From Pacificispira sp965223125 (GTDB lineage: Bacteria > Pseudomonadota > Alphaproteobacteria > UBA8366 > Aestuariispiraceae), in the NCBI GenBank assembly GCA_965223125.1, contig OZ244984.1, positions 3,224,001-3,288,000 of the forward strand: a DNA stretch of 64,000 nt, written 5' to 3'. The translations under genes and the position numbers were made by a program. Under the pieces are notes generated by a model. That model was not told where the DNA came from and made no database searches. It worked only from the letters and a program-made list of their open reading frames with translations. Positions 1 to 9,338 of the stretch are shown here, piece after piece (within the stretch, counting starts at the first letter, position 1; every line of letters starts with the position of its first letter).

Positions 1-325
1 AAAAAAGCGGCTCCGCCCCTTGAACGACCAGATCGTTCACACACATGGCTACAAGGTCGATGCCGACAGTGTCATGTATACCGGAATCGATGGCGATCTT
101 GAGCTTGGTCCCTACGCCGTCGGTACCAGAGACCAGAAGCGGGTCCCGATATCCGGCCCCCTTCAGGTCAAACAGGGCTCCGAAACCGCCCAGACCCGCA
201 TTGGATCCGGCACGCGCCGTCGCTTTCGCCAATGGTTTGATACGGTCGACAAGGGAATTGCCCGCGTCGATACTGACACCCGCATCCGCGTAGGTCAGAC
301 CGTTCTTTTTGCTGTCCTGGGCTAT
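1..325 (-). CDS. purM: Phosphoribosylformylglycinamidine cyclo-ligase (AIR synthetase), N-terminal part
   Basis: Reading the complement gives 108 residues of a PurM N-terminus, open at the window edge. It would make aminoimidazole ribotide in purine synthesis. Visible signatures are GLTYADAGV (residues 9-17), the nucleotide-binding SGTDGVGTK (66-74) and CVNDLVVQGAEP (95-106). The frame has an in-frame TAG a few codons upstream and no ATG, GTG or TTG before the conserved start of the protein. The best candidate is ATA at 325-323, which sits 5 nt behind a perfect AGGAGG (336-331). It is divergent from the DUF2066-hdaA genes, a common alphaproteobacterial layout. The family is certain; the start codon is odd and could be a sequence error. 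Confidence 0.9.
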   Translation of the reverse strand, partial: MAQDSKKNGLTYADAGVSIDAGNSLVDRIKPLAKATARAGSNAGLGGFGALFDLKGAGYRDPLLVSGTDGVGTKLKIAIDSGIHDTVGIDLVAMCVNDLVVQGAEPLF

Positions 326-387
326 GGCGCCCTCCTGTTTCGACGGCTATAACGGGCGGGACATTATCCGAATGGGAGCCTTTTGCA

Positions 388-1623
388 ATGGTCGATCGGT
401 CCACACTGACCGCCCACGATGAATACACCCGGAATTTGTACCGGGAACAGCACCTGAAACGCCCCCGGAACGCCGCCCGCGCCTTGGGGATGGTGTGTGC
501 TGTAATCCTTGCATGTATCGGGGGATCGATCCCGGTTAATGCCCAGGGATTGTATACCGTTTCCGATGTCGTTGTCGATGAGCGTGCTTCCAGCGAGGTC
601 GAGGCGAAACGAATCGGGGTGCTACAGGCGAAGCGGGATGCCTTTCGGGCTGTGGTTGATCGACTGACCGAGCCGGGCAATGGGGGGCCGGTATTCGATC
701 CGGCGACGGGGACGGTGGTTCCAGCGGCACCGGTTGCTGAAACCCCGGATGATGAGCGGTTGGAATTCATGATCCGCGACATGTCGTTTCAGGATGAGAA
801 ATTCGGCGGCGGGCGCTATCTGGCGACCCTGACTATTCGGTTCAATCCGGAGGAGATTAACAGATATCTGCAGCGGAGCGGGATGGCTTATATCGGTTCG
901 GGCAGTCCGCTTGCGGTGATCCTGCCGGTCTATCGCGATGGAACCGGGGATCGGCTTTGGAGCGACGGAAACCCCTGGCTTGATGCCTGGTCTCGGCTGG
1001 AAAGCGGCGGGACGGTGGTTCCCTATACGGTGCCGCTGGGAGATCTGATGGATATCGGCGCGATTGATGCGGCGCGCGCTGTTGCCGTGGACGCGACATC
1101 GATCAATGCGATTGCCGCGCGTTATAGTGCCGGTGCGGTAATTATTCCGATTGCGAGCCCGGCGGAAGGGGGCGGTCTGCTGGTGGAAGTATCAACATTC
1201 GGCGTAGGTTGGCCGGCGGAACCGGAGCTGTTGCGCCTGACGCCCGATCATCTGGATAAGGCTGAATCGGCGGCGGACGATGCCAAAGGGGCGCGGTTCC
1301 AGGTTGCGGCGGGTCTGGTGCTGGAGGCACTGGAGAAACGCTGGAAGTCGGCCAATATCCTGCGCTTCGATCAGGCAGGAGAGACCCTGCGTGCGCGTGT
1401 TCAGGTCACTGGGCTGGAAGATTGGCTGAGCGTTCGAACCGCCTTGGACACAGTAGCGCCGATAACCAACTGGCGACTGGCGGTGCTGGCAATGGATCAT
1501 GCGATTCTGGATATCGACTATGTTGGTGATACGGCACGGTTGAATCAGGCATTGTCGCGGGTCTCGATGGGCCTTGTGGAGGATGGCGGCAGGCCGGGTA
1601 CCTGGACCATTTCGCGCAGATGA
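388..1623 (+). CDS. DUF2066 domain-containing exported protein
   Basis: A 411-residue protein with a hydrophobic segment at about residues 34-46 ending in a plausible signal peptidase site near VNA-QG (50-53). The mature protein begins LYTVSDVVVDERASS, typical of the DUF2066 family that precedes hda in many alphaproteobacteria. The start at 388 has GGGAG upstream; an internal ATG at 490 would give a more canonical short signal peptide and cannot be excluded. Its stop overlaps the hdaA start by 4 nt, so the two are translationally coupled. The biochemical function is unknown; a cell-envelope location is inferred. Confidence 0.8.
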   Translation: MVDRSTLTAHDEYTRNLYREQHLKRPRNAARALGMVCAVILACIGGSIPVNAQGLYTVSDVVVDERASSEVEAKRIGVLQAKRDAFRAVVDRLTEPGNGGPVFDPATGTVVPAAPVAETPDDERLEFMIRDMSFQDEKFGGGRYLATLTIRFNPEEINRYLQRSGMAYIGSGSPLAVILPVYRDGTGDRLWSDGNPWLDAWSRLESGGTVVPYTVPLGDLMDIGAIDAARAVAVDATSINAIAARYSAGAVIIPIASPAEGGGLLVEVSTFGVGWPAEPELLRLTPDHLDKAESAADDAKGARFQVAAGLVLEALEKRWKSANILRFDQAGETLRARVQVTGLEDWLSVRTALDTVAPITNWRLAVLAMDHAILDIDYVGDTARLNQALSRVSMGLVEDGGRPGTWTISRR

Positions 1624-2315
1624 GGACAGGGCCTGCGCAGCTAACCCTGGATCTGGCCTTTCGTCCGGCTTCGGGACGGGACGACTTTCTCGTCGGGTCC
1701 AGCAACCGCGAGGCAGTGGACTGGATAGATCGATATCCGGGTTGGCCCGGTCCCGTCAGCGTGCTCTGCGGCCCATCCGGCAGTGGCAAGTCGCATTTGC
1801 TGGCAGTCTGGTCCGACATGGCGGACTCTCCTGTTCTGGATGGCGCTGACCTGTATGTATCTTCCCTTGCGGAGGTGATCGGCGATTTGAAGGCCGTGGC
1901 CGTTGATGCGGCTGACCGGGTCGCGGAGCCGGATTGTCTTTTTCACCTCGTCAATATGATGCGCGAGCGTGACGGATATCTGCTGATCGCCGTGCGAGAG
2001 CCGCCAGCACGCTGGCGGTTCGGGTCACCGGACATGCGCTCACGGCTGGCCGCCGCGCCGCTTCTGGTCTTGGGGTCGCCGGACGATGTCCTGTTGCAGG
2101 CCGTGCTGCTGAAACAGTTTGATGATCGTCGGCTTCTGCCCGATGCGGATATCCTGACCTATCTGGTTGACCGGATGCCCCGGACATTCGATGCCGTCGG
2201 GCGCATTGTCGGGGCGATGGACCGGCTCAGCCTTGCAACGCGCCGGGGATTGACCAAGCCGATTGCCCGCACGGCCTTGCAGGAGCTTGGCTATCTTGAT
2301 GCCGCTGCTGATTGA
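1620..2315 (+). CDS. hdaA: DnaA regulatory inactivator HdaA (DnaA-like AAA+ ATPase)
   Basis: A 231-residue single-AAA+ protein without the DNA-binding domain of DnaA. Residues 7-12, QLTLDL, match the clamp-binding motif by which Hda docks on DnaN. Walker A GPSGSGKS lies at about 51-58, and PDMRSRLA (about 137-144) resembles the arginine-finger region of the DnaA/Hda family. Known role: with the sliding clamp it stimulates ATP hydrolysis by DnaA and limits re-initiation. The ATGA overlap with the upstream DUF2066 gene supports co-expression. Length is normal for HdaA. Confidence 0.9.
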   Translation: MRTGPAQLTLDLAFRPASGRDDFLVGSSNREAVDWIDRYPGWPGPVSVLCGPSGSGKSHLLAVWSDMADSPVLDGADLYVSSLAEVIGDLKAVAVDAADRVAEPDCLFHLVNMMRERDGYLLIAVREPPARWRFGSPDMRSRLAAAPLLVLGSPDDVLLQAVLLKQFDDRRLLPDADILTYLVDRMPRTFDAVGRIVGAMDRLSLATRRGLTKPIARTALQELGYLDAAAD

Positions 2316-2358
2316 GAGCGGTTTACTTATCTGAAAATATGATCGGGAGACGAAGACC

Positions 2359-3138
2359 ATGGATCTGGGATTGAAAGGCCGCAAGGCAATCGTATGCGCA
2401 TCCTCAAAGGGACTTGGCCGGGCCTGTGCCTTTGCCCTGGCACGGGAAGGCGTCGATTTGGTTATCAACAGTCGCAGTGCGGAGGCGCTGGAGCGTACCG
2501 CTGAGGAAATCAGGGTTGAGACGGGTGTCTCCGTAATCGCGATTGCGGCGGATGTGACAACGGATGAAGGCCGCGCGGCCCTGCTCGAGGCCTGCCCGGA
2601 ACCGGATATCCTGATCAACAATGCCGGCGGGCCACCCCCCGGCGATTTTCGGGATTGGGAACGGGAGGATTGGATCAAGGCGATTGATGGCAACATGCTG
2701 ACCGGCATTTTCCTGATCAAGGCAACCGTAGACGGTATGATGGCGCGCAAGTTCGGGCGGATCGTCAACATCACGTCTTCGGCGGTGAAGGCACCGATTG
2801 CCGTTCTGGGGCTTTCCAATGGTGCCCGCACCGGACTCACCGGTTTCTGCGCCGGGATCGCCCGGGAAACCGTGCGCCACAACGTGACGATCAATGGTCT
2901 GCTGCCCGGTCCCTTCAATACCGACCGGCTGGCCGCCACGGTTGCCGCACGGGCAAAGAAGGACGGCATCACCGTGGAGGAGGCATTGCGCCGGGTCGGT
3001 GAGAGCAATCCCGCCGGTCGGGTCGGGGAACCGGAGGAATTCGGGCAGGCATGTGCCTTTCTATGCAGCGCCGGGGCTGGATTCATCACCGGTCAGAATC
3101 TGCTGCTGGATGGCGGGAATTTTCCGGGAACCCTGTAA
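2359..3138 (+). CDS. SDR-family oxidoreductase, 3-oxoacyl-ACP reductase-like, with altered active site
   Basis: A 259-residue Rossmann protein with the glycine-rich loop ASSKGLG (14-20), NNAGG (87-91) and a C-terminal GQNLLLDGGNF. The start follows a GGGAG. The classical catalytic Y-x3-K is absent: 13 residues after Ser140, where Tyr is expected, the sequence reads S-N-G-A-R (153-157), so Tyr is Ser and Lys is Arg. I recall the same LSNGAR pattern in related alphaproteobacterial SDRs, so it is probably a subfamily trait and not a mutation. The substrate is unknown and activity as a normal ketoreductase is doubtful. It may be co-transcribed with hdaA (43-nt gap). Confidence 0.82.
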   Translation: MDLGLKGRKAIVCASSKGLGRACAFALAREGVDLVINSRSAEALERTAEEIRVETGVSVIAIAADVTTDEGRAALLEACPEPDILINNAGGPPPGDFRDWEREDWIKAIDGNMLTGIFLIKATVDGMMARKFGRIVNITSSAVKAPIAVLGLSNGARTGLTGFCAGIARETVRHNVTINGLLPGPFNTDRLAATVAARAKKDGITVEEALRRVGESNPAGRVGEPEEFGQACAFLCSAGAGFITGQNLLLDGGNFPGTL

Positions 3139-3233
3139 TTCGGCAACCCGGCCTGGATCAGGAGAATTGTGAAACTTTTGTTACAGAACACTATCTGTTT
3201 GATTACATAGGTTGAGTTCGGTTCAATCCGGGC

Positions 3234-4748
3234 ATGGCCGATAGCGAAATCGAACTCAAGCTGCGTCTGGATCCGGGGGAGGTTAGCCGATTCAGGCGGG
3301 ATGCGGCCCTGCACCGGAACAAGCGGGCGCGCGCCGCATCCCGGTCGCTCCTGGCGGTTTACTTCGATACGCCGGATCTTGCCCTGCGGAGCCGGAAGAT
3401 GGCTCTGCGTATTCGTCAGGAAGGGCCGGACCGAATTCAGACCCTGAAGACCTCACCGACCGGGGCGGGGCTGCAGCATCGCCTGGAATTCAACGCCCCG
3501 ACATCGGGGCTGGAGCCCGATCTGGCGCTGATCGACGATCCTGCCGTTCGGGAGACACTGGCGAGTGTTATCGGGGAAAGCGGGCTGGTTCCGATCTTCA
3601 CCACCGATATACGACGCACGATCTGGTTGCTCGACCTGCCGGACGGATCGGTTGAACTGGCACTCGACATCGGGCGGATCGAAAGTGACGGGCGCAACGT
3701 GCCGGTATGCGAAATCGAACTGGAACTCAAAGGCGGCAGTCCGCATGATCTGATCGATTTCGCATCGGATATAGCCACCCGCCATCGAGTGCACGTTTCT
3801 GACGACAGCAAGGCTGCGCGCGGTTATGGCCTGTATGAGCGGGCTCGTCCGCAGGCCCGAAATGCTATGAAGCTTCAGCTTGCGGCTGATGAACCGGCCT
3901 GGACCGCCCTTGCCCGGATCATGGAGGAGGGGGCTCATCAGTTGTTCGCCAATGAGGCGGTGATCCTGGAGGGGCGCGACATAGAAGGCGTGCATCAGGC
4001 ACGGGTCGCCATCCGCCGCCTGCGGGCCGCGCTCGGTGCTTTCCGCCGGATCATTCCCGATGCGATAAGGTCACCGCTCAACAAGGCACTGCGCCGTCAC
4101 CAACAGGCGCTGGGGCCTGCGCGGGACTGGGATGTATTCCTGACAGAAACACTTCAGCCTCTCGCCCAATCCGATAATCCGCCGAAAGCCTTGAAATCGT
4201 TTATGAAGCGTGTGGAAATTGCCCGCAAACGTGCCTACAGACAGGCGAATAAGGCACTCTATGCCAGGCGTTATTCAGCTCTTCAACTGGATCTGGTCCG
4301 ATTTCCCTATCATCCGGAGCCGGATGCGGCGGCGGGTATCGGGACTGGTGATATCGTGCGTGAACTGCTGGAAGACCGGTTGCAGGTGGTGCAGCAGGCA
4401 GCGGGCGATGATCCGACCAGCCTGGATGATGTCGCGTTGCATGCGCTTCGGATCGATATCAAGGAAATGCGGTATGCACTGGACTTCTTCGCATCGATTT
4501 ACGATGACACGGATATCAAGCCCTGGCGCAGCGCCAGCAAGAAATTGCAGGAATGTCTGGGCGGATTGAACGATGTCGTTGTGCATGCGGGTCTTCTCGA
4601 TGCGCTGGATGCGCCGGACAGGCCCGTGCCGAAATCAATACGGTGCGCCATCGATGCACAGAACCAGATCAGGGTTGACGAAGGTCGGGCGGATTTCGCC
4701 GAAAGATGGGCGGCCTTCAAAGCTTTGCCCGCATTCTGGCGACAGTGA
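3234..4748 (+). CDS. CYTH-CHAD domain protein (polyphosphate-associated)
   Basis: A 504-residue two-domain protein. The N-terminal CYTH triphosphate-tunnel fold (about 1-205) begins with the diagnostic E-x-E-x-K at residues 5-9 (EIELK). The C-terminal CHAD domain (about 215-500) is helical and rich in His and Arg, with GVHQARVAIRRLRAAL and LRIDIKEMRYALDFF. Known biology: CYTH enzymes hydrolyse inorganic triphosphate and CHAD domains bind polyphosphate. Its position just before sixA, ppk and ppx fits a role in polyphosphate metabolism. The precise activity is not provable here. Confidence 0.9.
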   Translation: MADSEIELKLRLDPGEVSRFRRDAALHRNKRARAASRSLLAVYFDTPDLALRSRKMALRIRQEGPDRIQTLKTSPTGAGLQHRLEFNAPTSGLEPDLALIDDPAVRETLASVIGESGLVPIFTTDIRRTIWLLDLPDGSVELALDIGRIESDGRNVPVCEIELELKGGSPHDLIDFASDIATRHRVHVSDDSKAARGYGLYERARPQARNAMKLQLAADEPAWTALARIMEEGAHQLFANEAVILEGRDIEGVHQARVAIRRLRAALGAFRRIIPDAIRSPLNKALRRHQQALGPARDWDVFLTETLQPLAQSDNPPKALKSFMKRVEIARKRAYRQANKALYARRYSALQLDLVRFPYHPEPDAAAGIGTGDIVRELLEDRLQVVQQAAGDDPTSLDDVALHALRIDIKEMRYALDFFASIYDDTDIKPWRSASKKLQECLGGLNDVVVHAGLLDALDAPDRPVPKSIRCAIDAQNQIRVDEGRADFAERWAAFKALPAFWRQ

Positions 4749-4765
4749 GATTTAGTTATGTCGCG

Positions 4766-5284
4766 TCAGAGTTCTCGTGGTGCGTGGAAATCTGTCAGGG
4801 TCGCGCTATTGGCAGCCAGGGCGGGCCAGGGTGTATCGCCGAGGTCGAGCGTGGCCAGGGCGGCGGTCGGAAATTTTTCGGTCACGGCGGCCAGATCGGC
4901 GGTTCTGGTGGCGGAGTGGGCCAGGGTCGTGCAGAGATCCTGCATGATCGGGTTGTGGCCGATCACCATGACCCGCGCTGTGCCAGGGGGCAGACGGCGC
5001 AGGCGTTCAATCAGACTCATCTCGTCCAGCGCCTCATAGAGTGCATCCTCCAGCAAGATTCTGGATTCCCCTTCCAGGAAAGGCAGGATCAGGCCCAAAG
5101 TCTCTCGGGTTCGGCGGCTGGTGGAACAGAGGATGAAATCGGGCCGGATCTGCCGATTCCGCATCAGCGCGCCCATTTTCGGAGCGGCTTTCAAACCCCG
5201 ATTGGCCAGCGGTCGGTCGAAATCCTTCAGACCCGTATCGGACCAACTGGATTTCGCGTGACGGAAAACATAGAGCATCGGCAT
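4766..5284 (-). CDS. sixA: SixA-like phosphohistidine phosphatase (histidine phosphatase superfamily)
   Basis: A 172-residue protein starting MPMLYVFRHAKSSW; Arg8-His9 is the catalytic RH pair of the superfamily (RHA in SixA). A second conserved His lies in MVIGHNPIMQDL. ATG at 5284 was chosen because GAGGA precedes it and the RH motif then falls next to the N-terminus, as in the family. SixA removes phosphate from phosphohistidine on phosphotransfer proteins. The gene is convergent with the CHAD gene and divergent from ppk. Confidence 0.85.
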   Translation of the reverse strand: MPMLYVFRHAKSSWSDTGLKDFDRPLANRGLKAAPKMGALMRNRQIRPDFILCSTSRRTRETLGLILPFLEGESRILLEDALYEALDEMSLIERLRRLPPGTARVMVIGHNPIMQDLCTTLAHSATRTADLAAVTEKFPTAALATLDLGDTPWPALAANSATLTDFHAPREL

Positions 5285-5478
5285 CGGGGCAGGATCCTCA
5301 CGATGGGGTATCGCGCAGCAGTAGCACAGCGCATCCGGTTGGTTCAAGCTGTGCTGAGTCCCGGTTTTCTTAGGGTTTGCAACGGGTTTGTAACAAAATT
5401 GACCGTGACACCGACACGGGATTTGGGTATCGACAAGGGATGCGAAGACGCAGGATGGCGACGGTCAGGGAGACGGCG

Positions 5479-7734
5479 GTGAGCACGACAGAGGAAAATG
5501 GTACGTCCGGGACTGCCCTGTCGAGCCAGATGGCGTCCGACGAAGACGCTGCGCAGCGCCGTGTGGAAGATTTCGGTGCGCACCGTTTCATCAATCGGGA
5601 ACTGTCCTGGCTTGCCTTCAATACCCGAGTGTTGGAGGAGGCGAGCAATGTTCACCACCCTTTGCTGGAGCGGCTTCGGTTTCTGTCTATTTCCGCCAGC
5701 AATCTTGATGAATTCTACATGGTGCGCGTGGCCGGACTGAAAGGTCAGGTCGGTGCCGGGATCACAGCGCCCAGCCAGGATGGCAATACACCCGCCCAGC
5801 AATTACGCCAGATAGCCGAAGAGGCGGGATCCCTGATGCGGTTCCAGCAGAAAATCTGGGAGGAACTTCAGGTCGAATTGCGCAAGGTCAGTGTCACCCT
5901 GCTGGCGCGTGACGAGTTGACTGTGCGGGAGCGAAGCTGGTTGGACGGCTGGTTCCTGGAACAGATATTTCCGGCACTGACGCCGCTGGCGGTCGATCCC
6001 GCGCATCCGTTCCCTTTCATTCCGAACAAGGGCCTCGTGATGGTCCTGGAATTGATGCGCCCGGAAGACGACAAGACGATGAACGGTCTGTTGCCGGTGC
6101 CGAGCAATCTCGACCGCTTCATACGACTGCCGGGCCAGAAGGCACGCTTCATTCTGCTTGAGGAAGTGCTGCGGATTTATATGGACCGGCTATTCCCCGG
6201 CTTCACCGTCATCGGCCAGGGCATGTTCCGCGTGCTTCGCGACAGCGATGTCGAAGTGGATGAAGAAGCTGAGGATCTGGTCCGCACCTTTGAGAGCATG
6301 CTGCGCCGTCGTCGTCGTGGCAGTGTGATCCGCTTGACGATCAATGCGGCGATGCCTGAGGATTTGCGGGACTTCGTCGTCGGGCAACTGGGTGCGGATG
6401 GCGAAGATGTTTTCCCGCTGGATGGCATATTGGGCATGCCCGATGTCAGTCAGATGATCGTATCCGACCGGCAGGATCTGCTGTTTGATGCCTTCAATAT
6501 CCGCTTCCCGGAGCGGATTCGCGATTTTGGCGGCGACTGTTTTGCCGCGATCCGCGCCAAAGACATCATTGTCCATCATCCCTATGAAAGTTTCGATGTC
6601 GTCGTGCAGTTCCTGCGTCAGGCGGCGCAGGATCCGGCTGTGGTGGCGATCAAGCAGACACTCTATCGCACATCCAAGGATTCTCCGATCATCGCGGCCC
6701 TGGGTGAGGCGGCGGAGGCGGGTAAATCAGTCACTGCGTTGGTTGAATTGAAGGCGCGTTTCGACGAGGCCGCGAATATCCGCTGGGCGCGGGATCTGGA
6801 ACGATCCGGCGTGCAGGTTGTCTATGGTTTCGTCGATCTGAAGACTCACGCCAAGGTCTCCATGGTGGTGCGGCGGGAAGGAACGGGGCTGCGATCCTAT
6901 GTCCATTTCGGCACCGGTAACTATCATCCGATCACGGCGAAGATCTATACCGATCTGAGCTATTTCACCTGCGATCCGGCCTTGGCACGGGATGCCGCGC
7001 GGGTCTTCAACTTTATGACCGGCTATGCCACGCCAGAGGCGCTTGAGCGGCTGTCCATCGCGCCGATAACGCTGCGGCACCGGGTTCTGACGTCTATCCG
7101 GGAGGAGATAGACCATGCGAAGGCGGGGCGTCCGGCGCAGATCTGGCTGAAGGTCAACAATCTAGTCGATGGCGAAATCATCGATGCATTATACGAGGCG
7201 TCCAATGCCGGGGTGGAGGTGGATCTGGTCATTCGTGGTATCTGCTGTCTGCGGCCGGGCGTGAAGGGGTTGAGCGAGCATATCCGGGTGAAGAGCATTG
7301 TCGGACGGTTCCTGGAACACAGCCGGATTTTCTGTTTCGGTGCCGGGAACGGTCTGCCGTCGCTGGATGCGAAAGTCTATATCAGTTCCGCCGACCTGAT
7401 GCCCCGCAACCTGGATCGCCGGGTGGAATCGCTGGTGCCGATCGAGAATATAACCGTAAAGCGCCAGATTCTGGAGCAGGTGATGTTTGCCAATCTGAAT
7501 GACGAGGCCCAGACCTGGCACATGAACGAAGATGGCCGCTATATCCGGAACGAGCCGGTGGGAGCCGGGTTCAACTGCCATGTTTTCTTCATGACCAATC
7601 CCAGTCTCTCCGGTCGCGGCAAGGCGATCAAGAAGGCGGGCAAGATGGCGCTTTCAACAACTCATGCCAAGGCGTCAGGCGGCAAAAAGGCCATGCGCAA
7701 GGAACCGGAACCGAAAAAGCGCATGAACGGTTGA
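5479..7734 (+). CDS. ppk: Polyphosphate kinase 1
   Basis: About 751 residues in the PPK1 fold: N-domain beginning RFINRELSWLAFNTRVLEEA, head domain, and two phospholipase-D-like C domains. The autophosphorylated histidine lies in DLKTHAKVSMVV and the second active-site histidine in FLEHSRIFCFG. It reversibly polymerises ATP gamma-phosphate into polyphosphate. GTG at 5479 has the best ribosome site (AGGGAG, 6 nt away); in-frame ATGs at 5440 and 5455 and a TTG at 5377 are alternatives that only alter a non-conserved N-terminal tail. It is followed by ppx. Confidence 0.95.
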   Translation: MSTTEENGTSGTALSSQMASDEDAAQRRVEDFGAHRFINRELSWLAFNTRVLEEASNVHHPLLERLRFLSISASNLDEFYMVRVAGLKGQVGAGITAPSQDGNTPAQQLRQIAEEAGSLMRFQQKIWEELQVELRKVSVTLLARDELTVRERSWLDGWFLEQIFPALTPLAVDPAHPFPFIPNKGLVMVLELMRPEDDKTMNGLLPVPSNLDRFIRLPGQKARFILLEEVLRIYMDRLFPGFTVIGQGMFRVLRDSDVEVDEEAEDLVRTFESMLRRRRRGSVIRLTINAAMPEDLRDFVVGQLGADGEDVFPLDGILGMPDVSQMIVSDRQDLLFDAFNIRFPERIRDFGGDCFAAIRAKDIIVHHPYESFDVVVQFLRQAAQDPAVVAIKQTLYRTSKDSPIIAALGEAAEAGKSVTALVELKARFDEAANIRWARDLERSGVQVVYGFVDLKTHAKVSMVVRREGTGLRSYVHFGTGNYHPITAKIYTDLSYFTCDPALARDAARVFNFMTGYATPEALERLSIAPITLRHRVLTSIREEIDHAKAGRPAQIWLKVNNLVDGEIIDALYEASNAGVEVDLVIRGICCLRPGVKGLSEHIRVKSIVGRFLEHSRIFCFGAGNGLPSLDAKVYISSADLMPRNLDRRVESLVPIENITVKRQILEQVMFANLNDEAQTWHMNEDGRYIRNEPVGAGFNCHVFFMTNPSLSGRGKAIKKAGKMALSTTHAKASGGKKAMRKEPEPKKRMNG

Positions 7735-7759
7735 CGCAACCGGCTGGATGCATGATTTT

Positions 7760-7779
7760 CGGCCCAGACCAAGGGGCCG
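7760..7779. terminator. Small GC hairpin between ppk and ppx
   Basis: CGGCCC (7760-7765) pairs with GGGCCG (7774-7779) around an 8-nt loop. There is no T-run, so it is only a weak attenuator or stability element in the 100-nt ppk-ppx spacer. Confidence 0.3.
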
Positions 7780-7835
7780 GGTTACGGCTTCTTCCGCTTT
7801 GCATGGATCCGTTAGTCGAACAGTGAAGGATGCAC

Positions 7836-9338
7836 ATGGCCGACAGGCGGAGTAAGGCGACGCGAAGCCCGCCGACGGCGGTGGTCGATATCGGTTCAAA
7901 CTCGACCCGGCTGGTCGTATATGAGAGTTCGGATCGCTCCCCCATCGCAATTTTCAATGAAAAGCTGCTCTGCGGTCTGGGTCGCGGACTTGATGCGACC
8001 GGTCGACTGAATGACGAGGGCATCGAACAGGCGCTGGGGGCTTTGCCCCGCTTCCTGCGTATCGCCCGGGAGATGGGGGTTGAGCGGCTGGACATGCTGG
8101 CGACGGCAGCGGCGCGGGACGCGGCGAACGGACCTGAATTCATCCGCCGAGCCAGCCAGCTCTGCGGGCGTGATATTCGGATACTGTCCGGTGAGGAAGA
8201 AGCCAAGATGAGCGGTCTTGGCGTCCTGTCCGGGACGCCGGACGCTGACGGCATGATGGGGGATCTTGGCGGCGGCAGCGTTGAACTGGTCGAGCTGGGT
8301 GACGGCAGGACCGGGCGACAGGCAACATTGCCACTGGGTCCGCTGCGTCTTGACCCGAAGCTGGTCGCGAAGCCGACCAAATTACGGGAAGATCTGGATC
8401 GTCATTTCGCATCCATAGACTGGCTTTCCGGCATCAAGGGCCGGAAATTCTATCTGGTCGGTGGTGCATGGCGCAATCTGGCGCGCCTGCATATGGACCA
8501 TGTCGAATATCCGCTCCACATCATCCACCATTATACAATTCCCTTCGGTGAGGCGCTGGAACTGGTTGAGATCGTCTCGAAACAATCCTCTGGTGCGCTT
8601 CAGCGGGTGCCAGGCGTATCGAAACGGCGCGTTGATACGCTCCCCTATGCGGCCATGCTGCTGCATCGCCTGATGGTGGCCGGGCAGCCGAAGGAAATCG
8701 TCTTTTCGGCGAATGGTTTGCGGGAAGGATGTCTCTACGATCATCTCGATGCGGAACAGCGGGCGGAAGATCCCCTGCTTGCCGCCTGTGCCCGCTATGT
8801 CGATCATGAATTGCCGAATTCCGCGGTCACCGGCGATGACCTGTTCGAGTGGATGACGCCGGTTTTCCCGCAAGAGACAGAGGATGATCGGCGATTACGC
8901 CATGCAGCCTGTATTCTGGCTGATATCGCCAAGCGCGAACATCCGGATTATCGCGCCGAGCATGCCCTGATGCGGGTTATGCGTCTGCCTGTGGTCGGTG
9001 TGGATCATCAGGAGCGGGCCTATCTGGCCCTTGCGGTATCATCCCGTCACGCGCAACTGGATGATGATCATGCCGGTATGAAGACCGTGCGTGCCCTTGT
9101 CGATCCAACGCGGATCGATCAGGCGCGGGCAATCGGGCTTTCGATCCGCCTCGCCTATACGCTGACCGGCGGAATATCCGCTGTTCTGGAACGGATCGCC
9201 CTCGGCCGAAGCGATACCAGTCTGAATTTGGGCATGCCGGCTGATCTGTCTTTCCTGGTCGGGGAAGCCGTGGAACGTCGTTTTGCGGCCCTCGCCAAGG
9301 CTCTCAATCTGGAAACCCGGATCGACCGATCCTGTTAG
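7836..9338 (+). CDS. ppx: Ppx/GppA family exopolyphosphatase
   Basis: A 500-residue member of the actin-like ASKHA phosphatases: phosphate-1 loop VDIGSNSTRLVVYE near the N-terminus and phosphate-2 loop GDLGGGSVELVE about 120 residues later. It cleaves terminal phosphate from polyphosphate or converts pppGpp to ppGpp. ATG 7836 was chosen over 7830 because AAGGA stands 5 nt before it. The ppk-ppx tandem is classical, and the C-terminal helical domain present here matches long-form Ppx. Confidence 0.92.
   Translation: MADRRSKATRSPPTAVVDIGSNSTRLVVYESSDRSPIAIFNEKLLCGLGRGLDATGRLNDEGIEQALGALPRFLRIAREMGVERLDMLATAAARDAANGPEFIRRASQLCGRDIRILSGEEEAKMSGLGVLSGTPDADGMMGDLGGGSVELVELGDGRTGRQATLPLGPLRLDPKLVAKPTKLREDLDRHFASIDWLSGIKGRKFYLVGGAWRNLARLHMDHVEYPLHIIHHYTIPFGEALELVEIVSKQSSGALQRVPGVSKRRVDTLPYAAMLLHRLMVAGQPKEIVFSANGLREGCLYDHLDAEQRAEDPLLAACARYVDHELPNSAVTGDDLFEWMTPVFPQETEDDRRLRHAACILADIAKREHPDYRAEHALMRVMRLPVVGVDHQERAYLALAVSSRHAQLDDDHAGMKTVRALVDPTRIDQARAIGLSIRLAYTLTGGISAVLERIALGRSDTSLNLGMPADLSFLVGEAVERRFAALAKALNLETRIDRSC

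Noticed and set aside
5385..5415. A Pho-box-like TTTGTAACAAAATTGACC before ppk
   Set aside because: Only one half matches the 7-4-7 PhoB consensus; too weak to annotate.
4706..5482. A 258-codon plus-strand frame over sixA
   Set aside because: sixA on the minus strand has the RHA catalytic motif and a good ribosome site; the plus-strand protein is repetitive and unlike any family.
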